Assembly (NCBI GenBank): GCA_940337035.1
Contig: OW679202.1
Location: forward strand, 50,981,763-51,045,762
Source of the DNA: Agriotes lineatus
Lineage: Eukaryota > Arthropoda > Insecta > Coleoptera > Elateridae
Length of the DNA stretch: 64,000 nucleotides
Direction of reading: 5' to 3'
The notes below the pieces were generated by a model. It was not told the DNA's origin, made no database searches, and saw only the letters and a list, made by a program, of their open reading frames with translations. Shown in pieces: positions 1 through 10,863 of this stretch (position 1 is the stretch's first letter; the number at the start of each line of letters is the position of its first letter). Both the position numbers and the translations under genes were made by a program.

Positions 1-121
1 ATTGTTTGATTAATTACATTAACTTCTCAGGATAAATAATGATTTAATAAATGTTTGTTCATTTATGCCAAATTTAAACTATTCACACTTAATGTGTTCC
101 TAAATTCTAACGTTGACCCTT

Positions 122-205
122 TCTCGCGCCCAAGTGTCTCGCGCCCAAGTGTCTCGCGCCGAAGTGTCGCCGCGCCCAGACGGCAGCGCCCAAACGGCCA
201 CGCCC
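122..205. repeat. 15-bp GC-rich minisatellite
   Basis: Three units of TCTCGCGCCCAAGTG (the third with one change) lie at 122-166. Degenerate units of the type cGCGCCCAnACGg and cACGCCCAAATGt continue to about 205. The stretch is much richer in GC than its surroundings. Short open frames on both strands here are by-products of the repeat. I see no gene. Confidence 0.8.
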
Positions 206-525
206 AAATGTCCTAGACCGAAGTCTACTATATATCTATCGAGTGTACTGAATCCTATAAAAACGCAAAACGCTCTATACTTTCTTACCGCTACAAAGGG
301 TTCGGTTCTCAAAAACTACTGGATGGGATGTTTCTCAGGAATGTACCATTTGAGATGGCAGTTAAGTATCATAAGCATTGTACTGTGGACGGTTTAGCTT
401 TATATTGTGCTTTTACTTTATTGAATGTGAAAATATTAATACAGTTTATTTATCGAAATGAGAACTCATCGCTGAAATATAACATAACATAACATTTCCC
501 CAAAATATTGGTCGCTGTCCATAAT

Positions 526-595
526 GGTAGTCGATTTGAACTTCTGAAGAAGCTGACAGTATGAGCAGCGAAACGTCAAGTTCAAATCGACGACC
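526..595 (+). ncRNA. hammerhead-ribozyme-like hairpin
   Basis: A perfect 14-bp stem is formed by 530-543 and 578-591 and extends outward past one mismatch. On the loop side it carries CTGAAGA (544-550, fitting the hammerhead CUGANGA core), a possible short stem II GCTG/CAGC (552-555 with 566-569) and GAAA (570-573) followed by C-GTC (574-577). This order is that of a type I hammerhead with an almost absent stem III, a form known from Penelope-like retroelements. Weak points are one extra A before stem II and no loop for stem III. A second inverted pair, 521-530 with 616-625, encloses it. It is probably a remnant of a retroelement end, and activity is unproven. Confidence 0.4.
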
Positions 596-625
596 ACGGC
601 ATAACCCGGAAGAATCTACCATTAT

Positions 626-2564
626 AAAAGATATGGCTCAAACACTTTTATTCAATAGCATTAACCAAGTTTTATGATTTTTAGATTCGCCACGTTGCTA
701 ACTATTATAAACAGCATATTTTCGGTTTACCGAATGTTCATAAATTTAAAGGTTTGAATCTGCAAAAAATCTTTCATATTAGTGCTGATCTGAAATTCTG
801 AATTATAAAACTCGAAATACGAAACGTTTGAGCTTGCAAGCGAAGGCCAATATACATAGCCTCTACGGAGGGTAGTTTATGACACCAACTGTAAAACATC
901 GTAAAATCGACAGACGACAGACTTCTGTCTGATGCTGCTCCAAAGTCGCAGTTCGAAATACGAATTGGGTTTTATAGTTTATTGCCGAACCCATTCCTGG
1001 TAGCATAAAATCCCTAAAACTGCGGTTGTACGGTTCTTAACAAAACTCTGGACAATTAAAGACTTGGTGTTTATGAACAAGGAGCACTCTGAATGGATGC
1101 TTTGTAAAACAGCGTTTTAGTTTATGTTTCTCTATTTAGTATATAACTACTGTGCATAAGTCGGCCTTATTGTGCCAGTGCAGTGGTACTAGATTAGTTA
1201 CAAAACTAGTATGTACATATAACTGAAGTACTCACATCTCTGTCGTCTACATCTACTGCGCACCTACATGAAGGAGGCCACGCTATGTTAGCCTAATTAT
1301 ACCATTCACGATGGTGTGATATAGCGCTCAAACCACCCAAGTCTGAAAAATCCTCTTGTCTGTAGGTTTCTACCAAATATTTATTGATCAAATGACTAAT
1401 AGTTATAGAAATGGCTTCGTAAATTCCATCGCGTGCCATCGTCAATGATATTTACCATATTTAATTATATATTGTAAATCTCCTTGACCAGAGGGATGTA
1501 AAATAGTGATATGTTACAAACATGATAAAAATTCAATTTTTATGCTCAAAAAGGCTTCAAGCAAATGTTTCCAAACTCAAACGTATATCCCTTAAAATGC
1601 ACTTCAACAGTTCGTTCGTTATCCAGTTACCTCTAGCCGCTACAACAAACGCAATAAGATTTCTAGAGCAATATAAGTATTTTAGTTCGTTGAGTTGTAT
1701 GGATGGTACAATAATCCTAAGGACTGTCCAAAGTCATTGCACTTTTAACAGATAACACTTTTTCCACGATATAGCAGCTCACTTATCGATTTTGTAATTA
1801 TTCAAAATGCAGTAAATGTACACACGAATCAATTTTACATGTTAATTTTTTTTCTGAAAGTTAAACGATTACACGAAGTTAACTTACAAATTATTTTTTA
1901 CAGGGGAAACACGCGATATGCACTTTAGAGCTACATGAAAATTACATGGAAATTTTAGTCGCAGTTTACTTTTACACGATCTTGAAATTGATGGAAATTT
2001 AGCCTGTTCAACAAAAATTATCTTAATCTGCTAATTACTCTCATCTATCATAAGTAGCTAAAATAACAAAAACAAGTTAATATACCAAAAAGCTACTAGA
2101 AATTTTATACCAATCTTAACTGTGTTTAATAGAATATATTTGCATATGACCATAGAGTTACAGTTGGGAGAGTCTTAATTTGCGTTTAACAAAGCATATA
2201 CATGAAATAATAATTATAGTTCAATCAGGTTATTATACCCTTAACTGATCGACTACCTGTGTAATATTATGGTTTTTATCAATGCAATATTTCGTAAGGA
2301 TGGGTGTTGAATATTTTGATAAAGACACTTTAACCTAAAGTCTAAAGTATATTTTTTTGAGATTAATTGCTTATTGTCTACACATACTTTAGATTTTAAT
2401 AACATCTATCCATTAAAACCATTATCTATTATGTAATGTAAATAATGTTTACCATGGTCTCCCCTACACATCTTTGGCATAGCATGTTAAACAAAGCTTA
2501 ATAAATAGGTAGGGAAGATTAGTTTTTAACGTTGTATTAATCGGAAAAAGGAATTAATGAGAAA
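626..2564. other. no gene seen
   Basis: AT-rich DNA with frequent stops in all frames. The longest open frame is a 77-codon stretch at 1522-1755 with no recognisable motif. A small perfect hairpin around 914-935 (CAGACgACAGA...TCTGTCTG) is the only local structure noted. Confidence 0.6.
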
Positions 2565-2570
2565 CCCATT
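2565..2570. repeat. target-site duplication, left copy
   Basis: CCCATT lies directly before the left end of the fold-back element. The identical hexamer lies directly after its right end. A 6-bp duplication is the length expected of Maverick/Polinton integration. Confidence 0.85.
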
Positions 2571-2628
2571 AGTAGAAAGAGGCTAGTTATCCCCCACTCC
2601 TTTTAATTCGATTAAGCCACGCCCCTTT

Positions 2629-2748
2629 AATTCGCGGATTCGCGGTTTAATTCGCGGATTTATTCGCGGATTTCGCGGTTTTATTCGCGGATTGACCTAA
2701 TTAATTTCGCGGTTTGATCTAATTAATTTCGCGGTTTGATCTAATTAA
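2629..2748 (+). repeat. sub-terminal TTCGCGG repeats, left
   Basis: Many copies of TTCGCGGATT or TTCGCGGTTT, partly inside a 20-22-bp unit of the form TTTGATCTAATTAATTTCGC. They lie 60-180 bp from the element end. Clustered sub-terminal repeats are often binding sites for transposition or replication proteins; that role here is inference. Confidence 0.7.
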
Positions 2749-3101
2749 TCACATATGAAGTTTGATATGTAATTTACATATGTGCTACTGATTAAATTAC
2801 GCATTAGATTTTTTAATTTGCTTCTGGAATTACACGGCGGCCATCTTGGATTTCTGGCGGGAATATTTGAAATTTGAATTTTTACCGATTTTTTCTAAGT
2901 TTAATTTTTTGAATTTGAATTTCCCGGGGGTGTCGGCCATCTTGGTGCGCGCGCACTTCTCACGGCGGTTGTTTTTAATTTTGAATTTTTGCGGAAATAT
3001 TTGAATTTCAAACTGGTAGATCTATTTCGCTCTTCGAAGCTGCTGTCTCTCTCTTGCATTCACTCGTGGAAATATTTAAATTTAAAAAATCTATTTGCGG
3101 C

Positions 3102-3173
3102 GGACCCGAGTGGGAATCGAACCCTAGTTTTCTGGTTAACAGTCTTAGCACCTTACCGTTGTGCTATCGAGGC
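3102..3173 (-). pseudogene. tRNA-Asn-like pol III unit, left arm
   Basis: Mirror copy of the unit at 10792-10863, read on the minus strand. The B box GGGTTCGATTCCC and the A box region TAGCACAACGG are intact, the acceptor arms pair with one mismatch, and CTGTTAA fits an Asn (GTT) anticodon loop. The anticodon stem does not pair well, so I call it a pseudogene or tRNA-like element. A run of six T lies downstream in its transcription direction. A 68-codon open frame that spans it is a by-product. Confidence 0.55.
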
Positions 3174-4189
3174 GACTTGGAAATATAGGATTTGAACAAG
3201 ACGTCATTTCGCAGCTGTGCCGTCACACCGTTCGAGTTGAAACAAATTATTTTTTCGAATATATAAAATATAAGAACGGAATTGTGCCGTCTAGGGCCTT
3301 AGAAACTTGTTAATAATTTTAAAAAATTGACTTTGTAACTAGTTTTGCTGTAATTAATTTAATATGAGTGACGCTATCTCACTCAGTCCCATTGATTTTC
3401 TACAGCTTTCTCTTTTCCATCCCGTTTGCTACCTATGCGTAATTACAAAAGACGTTATCGCTCCAGGCAGACTTTCTATTTAGCCGGCGATTGTGTAGGG
3501 CTTTTAACCGTTGCATAGAATTCCAAAGTTTTATATAACGTGCCTAAACAGGATTGTTTAGAAGACTGTAATTATAATTAGCATCGTAATGGAATGCACC
3601 AAGATTTAAATCAGCATGCATTGTTCGTCTGGATCGAGCAGTACGTACTCCAACGGTTTCTAGTCTTGCTTGGTTGACAGACGACAGAATGCACGGTTAC
3701 CGGTCAGCGCAGCCAACGGCTTGGCGCTAAAATCCCTGTGACACAAAATCTAGTGGGATAAGCTTGCCTGGTTAATAAACCACTCTAGTTCGTATGATTT
3801 TTGTCGCTTTTAAAAATAAATAGACATTATTTTTTTCGTGCTTGAGTTTTATAATTACGCTGAGCCCTTTGTGGCTTGATTACGTCATGCCGAAGCCTGC
3901 TAGTTTAAAAATTAAATGGGGGATAAGAGGTAAAGCCAGATCGTAAATATAAAAACGAGTTACAAATTTGATTTTAATATATTCCTGAAATACTAAGTAT
4001 GAAAAAGTCTTGGTTTTAAAGGTTTGAACATTGTACCACTTAGCTGTTCTAACATTATACTTCCATATACATATTATAAATAAATTTTAAATGTTATTTT
4101 CGACTGAGTTTTAGCTTCTTATAAATTACAACAGTGCCCTCGCCCATATAAAATAAGACATACGCATTAAATAAATGTTTTTATTGTAT

Positions 4190-6010
4190 AAGAATGGTTG
4201 TCCCCCATAATTTTGAATAAAAATCACACAATTTCGTTGAAAAATGTTCTGTTTCACTTACAATTTTACAAAACTGACATCACGTTACTTGAAATTATAC
4301 AAAAAACGACATTTTTAGCCAATAAGCGATAAAAAATACGACATCCCACATCATTTCACTTAAAAATTATCACGTTTCGTCTTACAAAACGCTTTATAAT
4401 AAAGAAAATGATGTAAAAACAGTTGTAAGAGTTATTTCTTATAACTTGTGGCAGTTTTAGCAAGATTTGAATAAAAAACAGCCATTTCTGCAGCAATTTT
4501 AGTAAGATCTGAATAAAAACATGCAATTTCCAAAGCATTTCGTTTAAAATGTTAGAAAATCGACATCATCTCCCATGAAAATTTATAAAAATCGGCATCT
4601 TGTCACATTAAATTCTGTAAAAACGACAAAAACAATATTTTTTTCACAACTTTCATTGAAAAACAGTAAAATTTTACGAAAATACGTCTGTGCTGGCGAC
4701 AAATGAAAATAAATTTGAATAGAAACACGCAAAAATTACGAAAAGACGTATGTGTTGACCCCCCAAAGTAACAAAAATTTGAATACGGAACCCTATTTTA
4801 TAAGTAAACGTCTGAAATTGTGTCATTATATCGATAAAAACTGCATTTTAGTTTAAAAAATTCCAATATAAATGCAAACGGAGGAAAATAAAAACGCAAT
4901 TAACCACAAAGTAACATAATTTTGAATAAAAAAACACAATTTCGTTGGAAAAATGTTCTGTTTCACTTAAAATTTTACAAAAACTGACATCATGTCACTT
5001 GAAATTATACAAAAAACGACATTTTTATCCAATAAGCGATAAAAAAATACGCCGTCTCACATAAATTTTAGAAAATCGACAGCATCTCCCATGAAAATTT
5101 ATAAAAATCGGCATCTTGTCACATTAAATTCTGTAAAAACGACAAAAACAATATTTTTTTTACAACTTTCATTGAAAAATAGTAAAATTTTACGAAAATA
5201 CGTCTGTGCTGGTGGCAAATGAAAATAAATTTGAATAGAAACACGCAAAAATTACGAAAAGACGTATGTGTGGACCCCCCAAAGTAACAAAAATTTGAAT
5301 AAAATCACACAATCATACAGCATCTCACATAAATTTTCGCAAATATCGACATCATGTCACATAAATTATACAAAAACTGTCATCACGTCACTTGAAATTA
5401 TACAAAAAACGATATTTTATTCAACACACGATGAAAATTGAACAAAAATCACGCAATTACAAGCCATCTCACATAAATTTTCACAAAAATCGACATCATG
5501 TTACATAAACTATGCATAATTTTGCAAATGTTTTACACTTTTTATAAAATGCATCGCTCAAAATTAAAAGAAATAGCAATTTCGTTGAAAAAATCTACTA
5601 CCACAATCATTTCGATAAACAAAATTCAAAAAATCTTATACTTTTGACGGAAATATATGTATGTTGACCACAAATTAACATAATTTTTAAATAAAAACGC
5701 GCAATTCGTTGAAAAAAATATTCTGACACCACCAAAACACGCAATTTCATTGAAAAATATATATATGTTGTCCACAAATTAACATAAAGTTGAATAAAAA
5801 CACGTAATTTTGTTGAAAAAATGTTCCGGCCCCTTCATTTCACTTAAAATTTTACAAAACTGCCATCATAACACTTGAAATTATACAAAATATATGTATG
5901 TTGATCACAAATTAACATAAACCTGAATAAAACACACAATTTCGTTGAAAAATTTGCAAATGTTTTACACTTTTTTATAAAATGTATCGCACAAAATTAA
6001 AAGAAATCAC
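4190..6010 (+). repeat. degenerate repeat array inside left arm
   Basis: A 1.8-kb stretch built from imperfect recurrences of phrases such as TTGAATAAAAACACGCAATT, AATTTCGTTGAAAAA, ACAAAAACTGACATCA and ACATAAATTTTCACAAAAAT. Units are diverged and reshuffled rather than strictly tandem. No coding potential is seen; the 60-codon frame at 4356-4538 is a by-product and recurs in the mirror copy. Confidence 0.7.
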
Positions 6011-6314
6011 AATTTTCTAAATTATATCACGCTATTATGAAATCGTAGATTGATTTTTTGAAATTTTACACTTTGTAACTGTAAAATAACTACAAATACT
6101 AATATTTTAGCTTTAGACTTTGTAATTATTGCAGATTCGAGAAAAAAAAAAAAAAAAGCAGAGTGGAAATAAAAAACATAAACACTTTGTAATAAACAAA
6201 TATATTGTTCTTATTTCTTATAATACTTAATAATATAAATATAAATGTACAGCAGAATGTCTTATTTCTAAAAATTCGCTAGCAATTTACAAAACTGTAG
6301 TTTGAGGTGCACGA

Positions 6315-6650
6315 GCATCAGGTAACAGAGTACAATGGTTTAAAACGTGTTAGTGCGGCATCAGTCGGGCCTCTGTTTTTATAGAATTTTAAAATAAAAA
6401 GGGGTGGATACATTACCTACGTCACATCGCAGACAGGCTGGCTCTTGTAAAATCAACGATGACGCATCTCGACAAATAATAATAAAACGGTAGCTGAGGG
6501 TCCAATCTTTCGATAAAATATATATCAAAACCGATTTAGAAATTTGTGCATGGCTTAATTTATATGAAATATTGTTTGAAATTGTATGCAGAAGGCTTTT
6601 TAAACTATATGTTTTCTTAATTATGCAGAGAGTGCTCGTTTATATAGGGA
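6315..6650 (+). other. unique interior upstream of tRNA-Leu
   Basis: Start of the 1.34-kb non-repeated centre of the fold-back element. AT-rich, no ORF. It may contain promoter elements for the downstream ORF, but no clear TATA or initiator can be singled out among the many AT stretches. Confidence 0.5.
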
Positions 6651-6732
6651 GGCAGGTTGGCCGAATGGTTAAGGCGTCAGATTCAAGTTCTGATCTCGAG
6701 AGAGAATACGGGTTCGATTCCCGTACCTGTCA
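6651..6732 (+). tRNA. tRNA-Leu (CAA), intronless
   Basis: All parts of a type II tRNA fold. The acceptor stem GGCAGGT pairs with ACCTGTC (one G-U), followed by discriminator A at 6732. The D arm is GCC...GGC. The anticodon stem TCAGA/TCTGA holds loop TTCAAGT, giving anticodon CAA (reads UUG). The long variable arm has stem TCTC/GAGA, and the T arm is ACGGG TTCGATT CCCGT. A and B boxes are intact and a run of seven T starts two bases downstream. Nuclear tRNA-Leu(CAA) genes of Drosophila and vertebrates carry an intron after the anticodon; this one has none. It sits in the centre of the fold-back element, 97 bp before the 255-codon ORF and in the same orientation. Confidence 0.93.
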
Positions 6733-6734
6733 TA

Positions 6735-6741
6735 TTTTTTT
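6735..6741 (+). terminator. pol III terminator of tRNA-Leu
   Basis: Seven consecutive T two bases after the tRNA 3' end, a strong RNA polymerase III stop signal. It supports the tRNA being a working transcription unit. Confidence 0.8.
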
Positions 6742-6829
6742 ATATATTTATTATGAAAGTCTTGATTTTAAGCTAGTTTATTCACGACGGCTCTACTAGA
6801 ACAAACGACTGAGCTCCTTTTCGACTAAA

Positions 6830-7597
6830 ATGGACAAAGAGCGGAAGATGTTGATTGTATCGCCGGAATTTGTCCAACGTCTTAAGGCTGGCAATGATGC
6901 GGAGAAAAATATATTATCACAGCTTGATGACGAAATGCAAAAAGTTTTAAACTCCAAATTAACTGATCACGATAAATGGATCCAGTACAATCAGGTTTTA
7001 CAACGATTCCTTCATTTCACAAACCAGGCGCGGCAGCCAATCAAAATACCTATTGAAACAACCAGTGACAGCCTATCAAATGCCGTTATTTTATCTACAC
7101 TTCCCAAAACTTTTAAGAAAAAAGCTGAAGTTTTCCTACGCATTTTGAGTACCTCAAGCGATGTGAGCTGGGATCACAAGGGCACCGTTACTATAAAGGG
7201 TGAAATTTTACCGGCGTCTAACATAGTCGATTTAATTCATGACACTCTGCGGCCTCGAAAAACTATTAATCCACCCGGACGCCTACAGTTTGCTGAGTAC
7301 ATCAAAGACCTTAACGTTGCTAATGTGCTGCTAGCTAAACCTAAACAGCAAAAGAAGCCAACCCCGACTGATACTACAGGAAAAACCGAAATGGAAACTG
7401 ATAACTGCGAGTCCGATTTAGAATATAAATTAAAAACACCATCTACTCATCCAAGTCCACATCAAAAAGGTTCAGTCAGAAGAACGCCGATAAGGAAACG
7501 CCTCCAAAAAAGGGTCGTTAGAAAAATGCCTCTAAGGCATATGTCATCAACACCAAAAACGAAGGGAATTCTAGATTGGGTGCATCTTAAACTTTAA
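6830..7597 (+). CDS. 255-aa protein of unknown function, cargo of fold-back element
   Basis: Intact ATG-to-TAA ORF, the only sizeable one in the element. The start is the first in-frame ATG, in a good context (AAAATGG). Residues ~10-70 look helical and charged, with a segment around LTDHDKWIQYNQVLQRFLHF. Residues ~80-170 form a mixed block containing KTFKKKAEVFLRIL, a DVSWDHKGTVTIKGEILP stretch and NIVDLIHDTLRPRK, followed by NPPGRLQFAEYIKDLNV. Residues ~170-255 are a low-complexity, Pro/Thr/Lys/Arg-rich tail (RRTPIRKRLQKRVVRK), suggesting nucleic acid binding. No transposase, polymerase or capsid motif, no signal peptide and no membrane segment are visible. From memory and unverified, the central NIVDL...RK...NP block resembles an uncharacterised family that recurs in invertebrate mobile DNA. 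The unbroken frame in otherwise decayed DNA implies youth or selection. Function unknown. Confidence 0.75.
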   Translation: MDKERKMLIVSPEFVQRLKAGNDAEKNILSQLDDEMQKVLNSKLTDHDKWIQYNQVLQRFLHFTNQARQPIKIPIETTSDSLSNAVILSTLPKTFKKKAEVFLRILSTSSDVSWDHKGTVTIKGEILPASNIVDLIHDTLRPRKTINPPGRLQFAEYIKDLNVANVLLAKPKQQKKPTPTDTTGKTEMETDNCESDLEYKLKTPSTHPSPHQKGSVRRTPIRKRLQKRVVRKMPLRHMSSTPKTKGILDWVHLKL

Positions 7598-7954
7598 AAT
7601 TACACAATGAATTTCTGATTTTATTACTTGCAGTCTTTTTAATTTGAAATGTCGTGCACCTCAAACTACAGTTTTGTAAATTGCTAGCGAATTTTTAGAA
7701 ATAAGACATTCTGCTGTACATTTATATTTATATTATTAAGTATTATAAGAAATAAGAACAATATATTTGTTTATTACAAAGTGTTTATGTTTTTTATTTC
7801 CACTCTGCTTTGTTTTTTTTTTTCTCGAATCTGCAATAATTACAAAGTCTAAAGCTAAAATATTAGTATTTGTAGTTATTTTACAGTTACAAAGTGTAAA
7901 ATTTCAAAAAATCAATCTACGATTTCATAATAGCGTGATATAATTTAGAAAATT

Positions 7955-9775
7955 GTGATTTCTTTTAATTTTGTGCGATACATTTTATAAAAAAGTGTAA
8001 AACATTTGCAAATTTTTCAACGAAATTGTGTGTTTTATTCAGGTTTATGTTAATTTGTGATCAACATACATATATTTTGTATAATTTCAAGTGTTATGAT
8101 GGCAGTTTTGTAAAATTTTAAGTGAAATGAAGGGGCCGGAACATTTTTTCAACAAAATTACGTGTTTTTATTCAACTTTATGTTAATTTGTGGACAACAT
8201 ATATATATTTTTCAATGAAATTGCGTGTTTTGGTGGTGTCAGAATATTTTTTTCAACGAATTGCGCGTTTTTATTTAAAAATTATGTTAATTTGTGGTCA
8301 ACATACATATATTTCCGTCAAAAGTATAAGATTTTTTGAATTTTGTTTATCGAAATGATTGTGGTAGTAGATTTTTTCAACGAAATTGCTATTTCTTTTA
8401 ATTTTGAGCGATGCATTTTATAAAAAGTGTAAAACATTTGCAAAATTATGCATAGTTTATGTAACATGATGTCGATTTTTGTGAAAATTTATGTGAGATG
8501 GCTTGTAATTGCGTGATTTTTGTTCAATTTTCATCGTGTGTTGAATAAAATATCGTTTTTTGTATAATTTCAAGTGACGTGATGACAGTTTTTGTATAAT
8601 TTATGTGACATGATGTCGATATTTGCGAAAATTTATGTGAGATGCTGTATGATTGTGTGATTTTATTCAAATTTTTGTTACTTTGGGGGGTCCACACATA
8701 CGTCTTTTCGTAATTTTTGCGTGTTTCTATTCAAATTTATTTTCATTTGCCGCCAGCACAGACGTATTTTCGTAAAATTTTACTATTTTTCAATGAAAGT
8801 TGTAAAAAAAATATTGTTTTTGTCGTTTTTACAGAATTTAATGTGACAAGATGCCGATTTTTATAAATTTTCATGGGAGATGCTGTCGATTTTCTAAAAT
8901 TTATGTGAGACGGCGTATTTTTTTATCGCTTATTGGATAAAAATGTCGTTTTTTGTATAATTTCAAGTGACATGATGTCAGTTTTTGTAAAATTTTAAGT
9001 GAAACAGAACATTTTTCCAACGAAATTGTGTTTTTTTATTCAAAATTATGTTACTTTGTGGTTAATTGCGTTTTTATTTTCCTCCGTTTGCATTTATATT
9101 GGAATTTTTTAAACTAAAATGCAGTTTTTATCGATATAATGACACAATTTCAGACGTTTACTTATAAAATAGGGTTCCGTATTCAAATTTTTGTTACTTT
9201 GGGGGGTCAACACATACGTCTTTTCGTAATTTTTGCGTGTTTCTATTCAAATTTATTTTCATTTGTCGCCAGCACAGACGTATTTTCGTAAAATTTTACT
9301 ATTTTTCAATGAAAGTTGTGAAAAAAATATTGTTTTTGTCGTTTTTACAGAATTTAATGTGACAAGATGCCGATTTTTATAAATTTTCATGGGAGATGAT
9401 GTCGATTTTCTAACATTTTAAACGAAATGCTTTGGAAATTGCATGTTTTTATTCAGATCTTACTAAAATTGCTGCAGAAATGGCTGTTTTTTATTCAAAT
9501 CTTGCTAAAACTGCCACAAGTTATAAGAAATAACTCTTACAACTGTTTTTACATCATTTTCTTTATTATAAAGCGTTTTGTAAGACGAAACGTGATAATT
9601 TTTAAGTGAAATGATGTGGGATGTCGTATTTTTTATCGCTTATTGGCTAAAAATGTCGTTTTTTGTATAATTTCAAGTAACGTGATGTCAGTTTTGTAAA
9701 ATTGTAAGTGAAACAGAACATTTTTCAACGAAATTGTGTGATTTTTATTCAAAATTATGGGGGACAACCATTCTT
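7955..9775 (-). repeat. degenerate repeat array inside right arm
   Basis: Mirror image of the array at 4190-6010, with the same imperfect AT-rich units in reverse complement. Not coding; the 60-codon frame at 9427-9609 repeats the one in the left arm. Confidence 0.7.
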
Positions 9776-10791
9776 ATACAATAAAAACATTTATTTAATG
9801 CGTATGTCTTATTTTATATGGGCGAGGGCACTGTTGTAATTTATAAGAAGCTAAAACTCAGTCGAAAATAACATTTAAAATTTATTTATAATATGTATAT
9901 GGAAGTATAATGTTAGAACAGCTAAGTGGTACAATGTTCAAACCTTTAAAACCAAGACTTTTTCATACTTAGTATTTCAGGAATATATTAAAATCAAATT
10001 TGTAACTCGTTTTTATATTTACGATCTGGCTTTACCTCTTATCCCCCATTTAATTTTTAAACTAGCAGGCTTCGGCATGACGTAATCAAGCCACAAAGGG
10101 CTCAGCGTAATTATAAAACTCAAGCACGAAAAAAATAATGTCTATTTATTTTTAAAAGCGACAAAAATCATACGAACTAGAGTGGTTTATTAACCAGGCA
10201 AGCTTATCCCACTAGATTTTGTGTCACAGGGATTTTAGCGCCAAGCCGTTGGCTGCGCTGACCGGTAACCGTGCATTCTGTCGTCTGTCAACCAAGCAAG
10301 ACTAGAAACCGTTGGAGTACGTACTGCTCGATCCAGACGAACAATGCATGCTGATTTAAATCTTGGTGCATTCCATTACGATGCTAATTATAATTACAGT
10401 CTTCTAAACAATCCTGTTTAGGCACGTTATATAAAACTTTGGAATTCTATGCAACGGTTAAAAGCCCTACACAATCGCCGGCTAAATAGAAAGTCTGCCT
10501 GGAGCGATAACGTCTTTTGTAATTACGCATAGGTAGCAAACGGGATGGAAAAGAGAAAGCTGTAGAAAATCAATGGGACTGAGTGAGATAGCGTCACTCA
10601 TATTAAATTAATTACAGCAAAACTAGTTACAAAGTCAATTTTTTAAAATTATTAACAAGTTTCTAAGGCCCTAGACGGCACAATTCCGTTCTTATATTTT
10701 ATATATTCGAAAAAATAATTTGTTTCAACTCGAACGGTGTGACGGCACAGCTGCGAAATGACGTCTTGTTCAAATCCTATATTTCCAAGTC

Positions 10792-10863
10792 GCCTCGATA
10801 GCACAACGGTAAGGTGCTAAGACTGTTAACCAGAAAACTAGGGTTCGATTCCCACTCGGGTCC
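10792..10863 (+). pseudogene. tRNA-Asn-like pol III unit, right arm
   Basis: Acceptor GCCTCGA pairs with TCGGGTC except at position two. The D arm is GCAC AACGGTAAG GTGC, which covers an A box, and the B box GGGTTCGATTCCC is perfect. CTGTTAA corresponds to a tRNA-Asn (GTT) anticodon loop. The anticodon stem and part of the T stem are mismatched, so aminoacylation is doubtful although pol III transcription is plausible. A run of six T follows at 10876-10881. Confidence 0.55.

Larger units (their letters stand above)
2571..6314 (+). repeat. left 3.74-kb terminal inverted repeat
   Basis: It matches the reverse complement of 7652-11394 nearly base for base. The few differences seen are the length and composition of an A-run (about 6143-6160) and scattered single bases, for example at 5214. 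From the outside in it holds the TTCGCGG repeat block (2629-2748), a tRNA-Asn-like unit (3102-3173, minus strand), a unique stretch, then a long array of degenerate AT-rich repeats (about 4190-6010). The symmetry stops sharply at 6314. No long ORF is present. Confidence 0.92.

Noticed and set aside
3102..3173. Functional tRNA-Asn gene in the inverted arms
   Set aside because: The anticodon stem and part of the T stem do not pair and the acceptor has a mismatch; kept only as a tRNA-like unit.
2989..3195. 68-codon ORF in the arm (mirror at 10770-10976)
   Set aside because: It runs through the tRNA-like unit and has no protein motif; it is duplicated only because the arm is duplicated.
4190..6010. 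CRISPR-like array
   Set aside because: Units are diverged and reshuffled, spacing is irregular and the DNA is eukaryotic.
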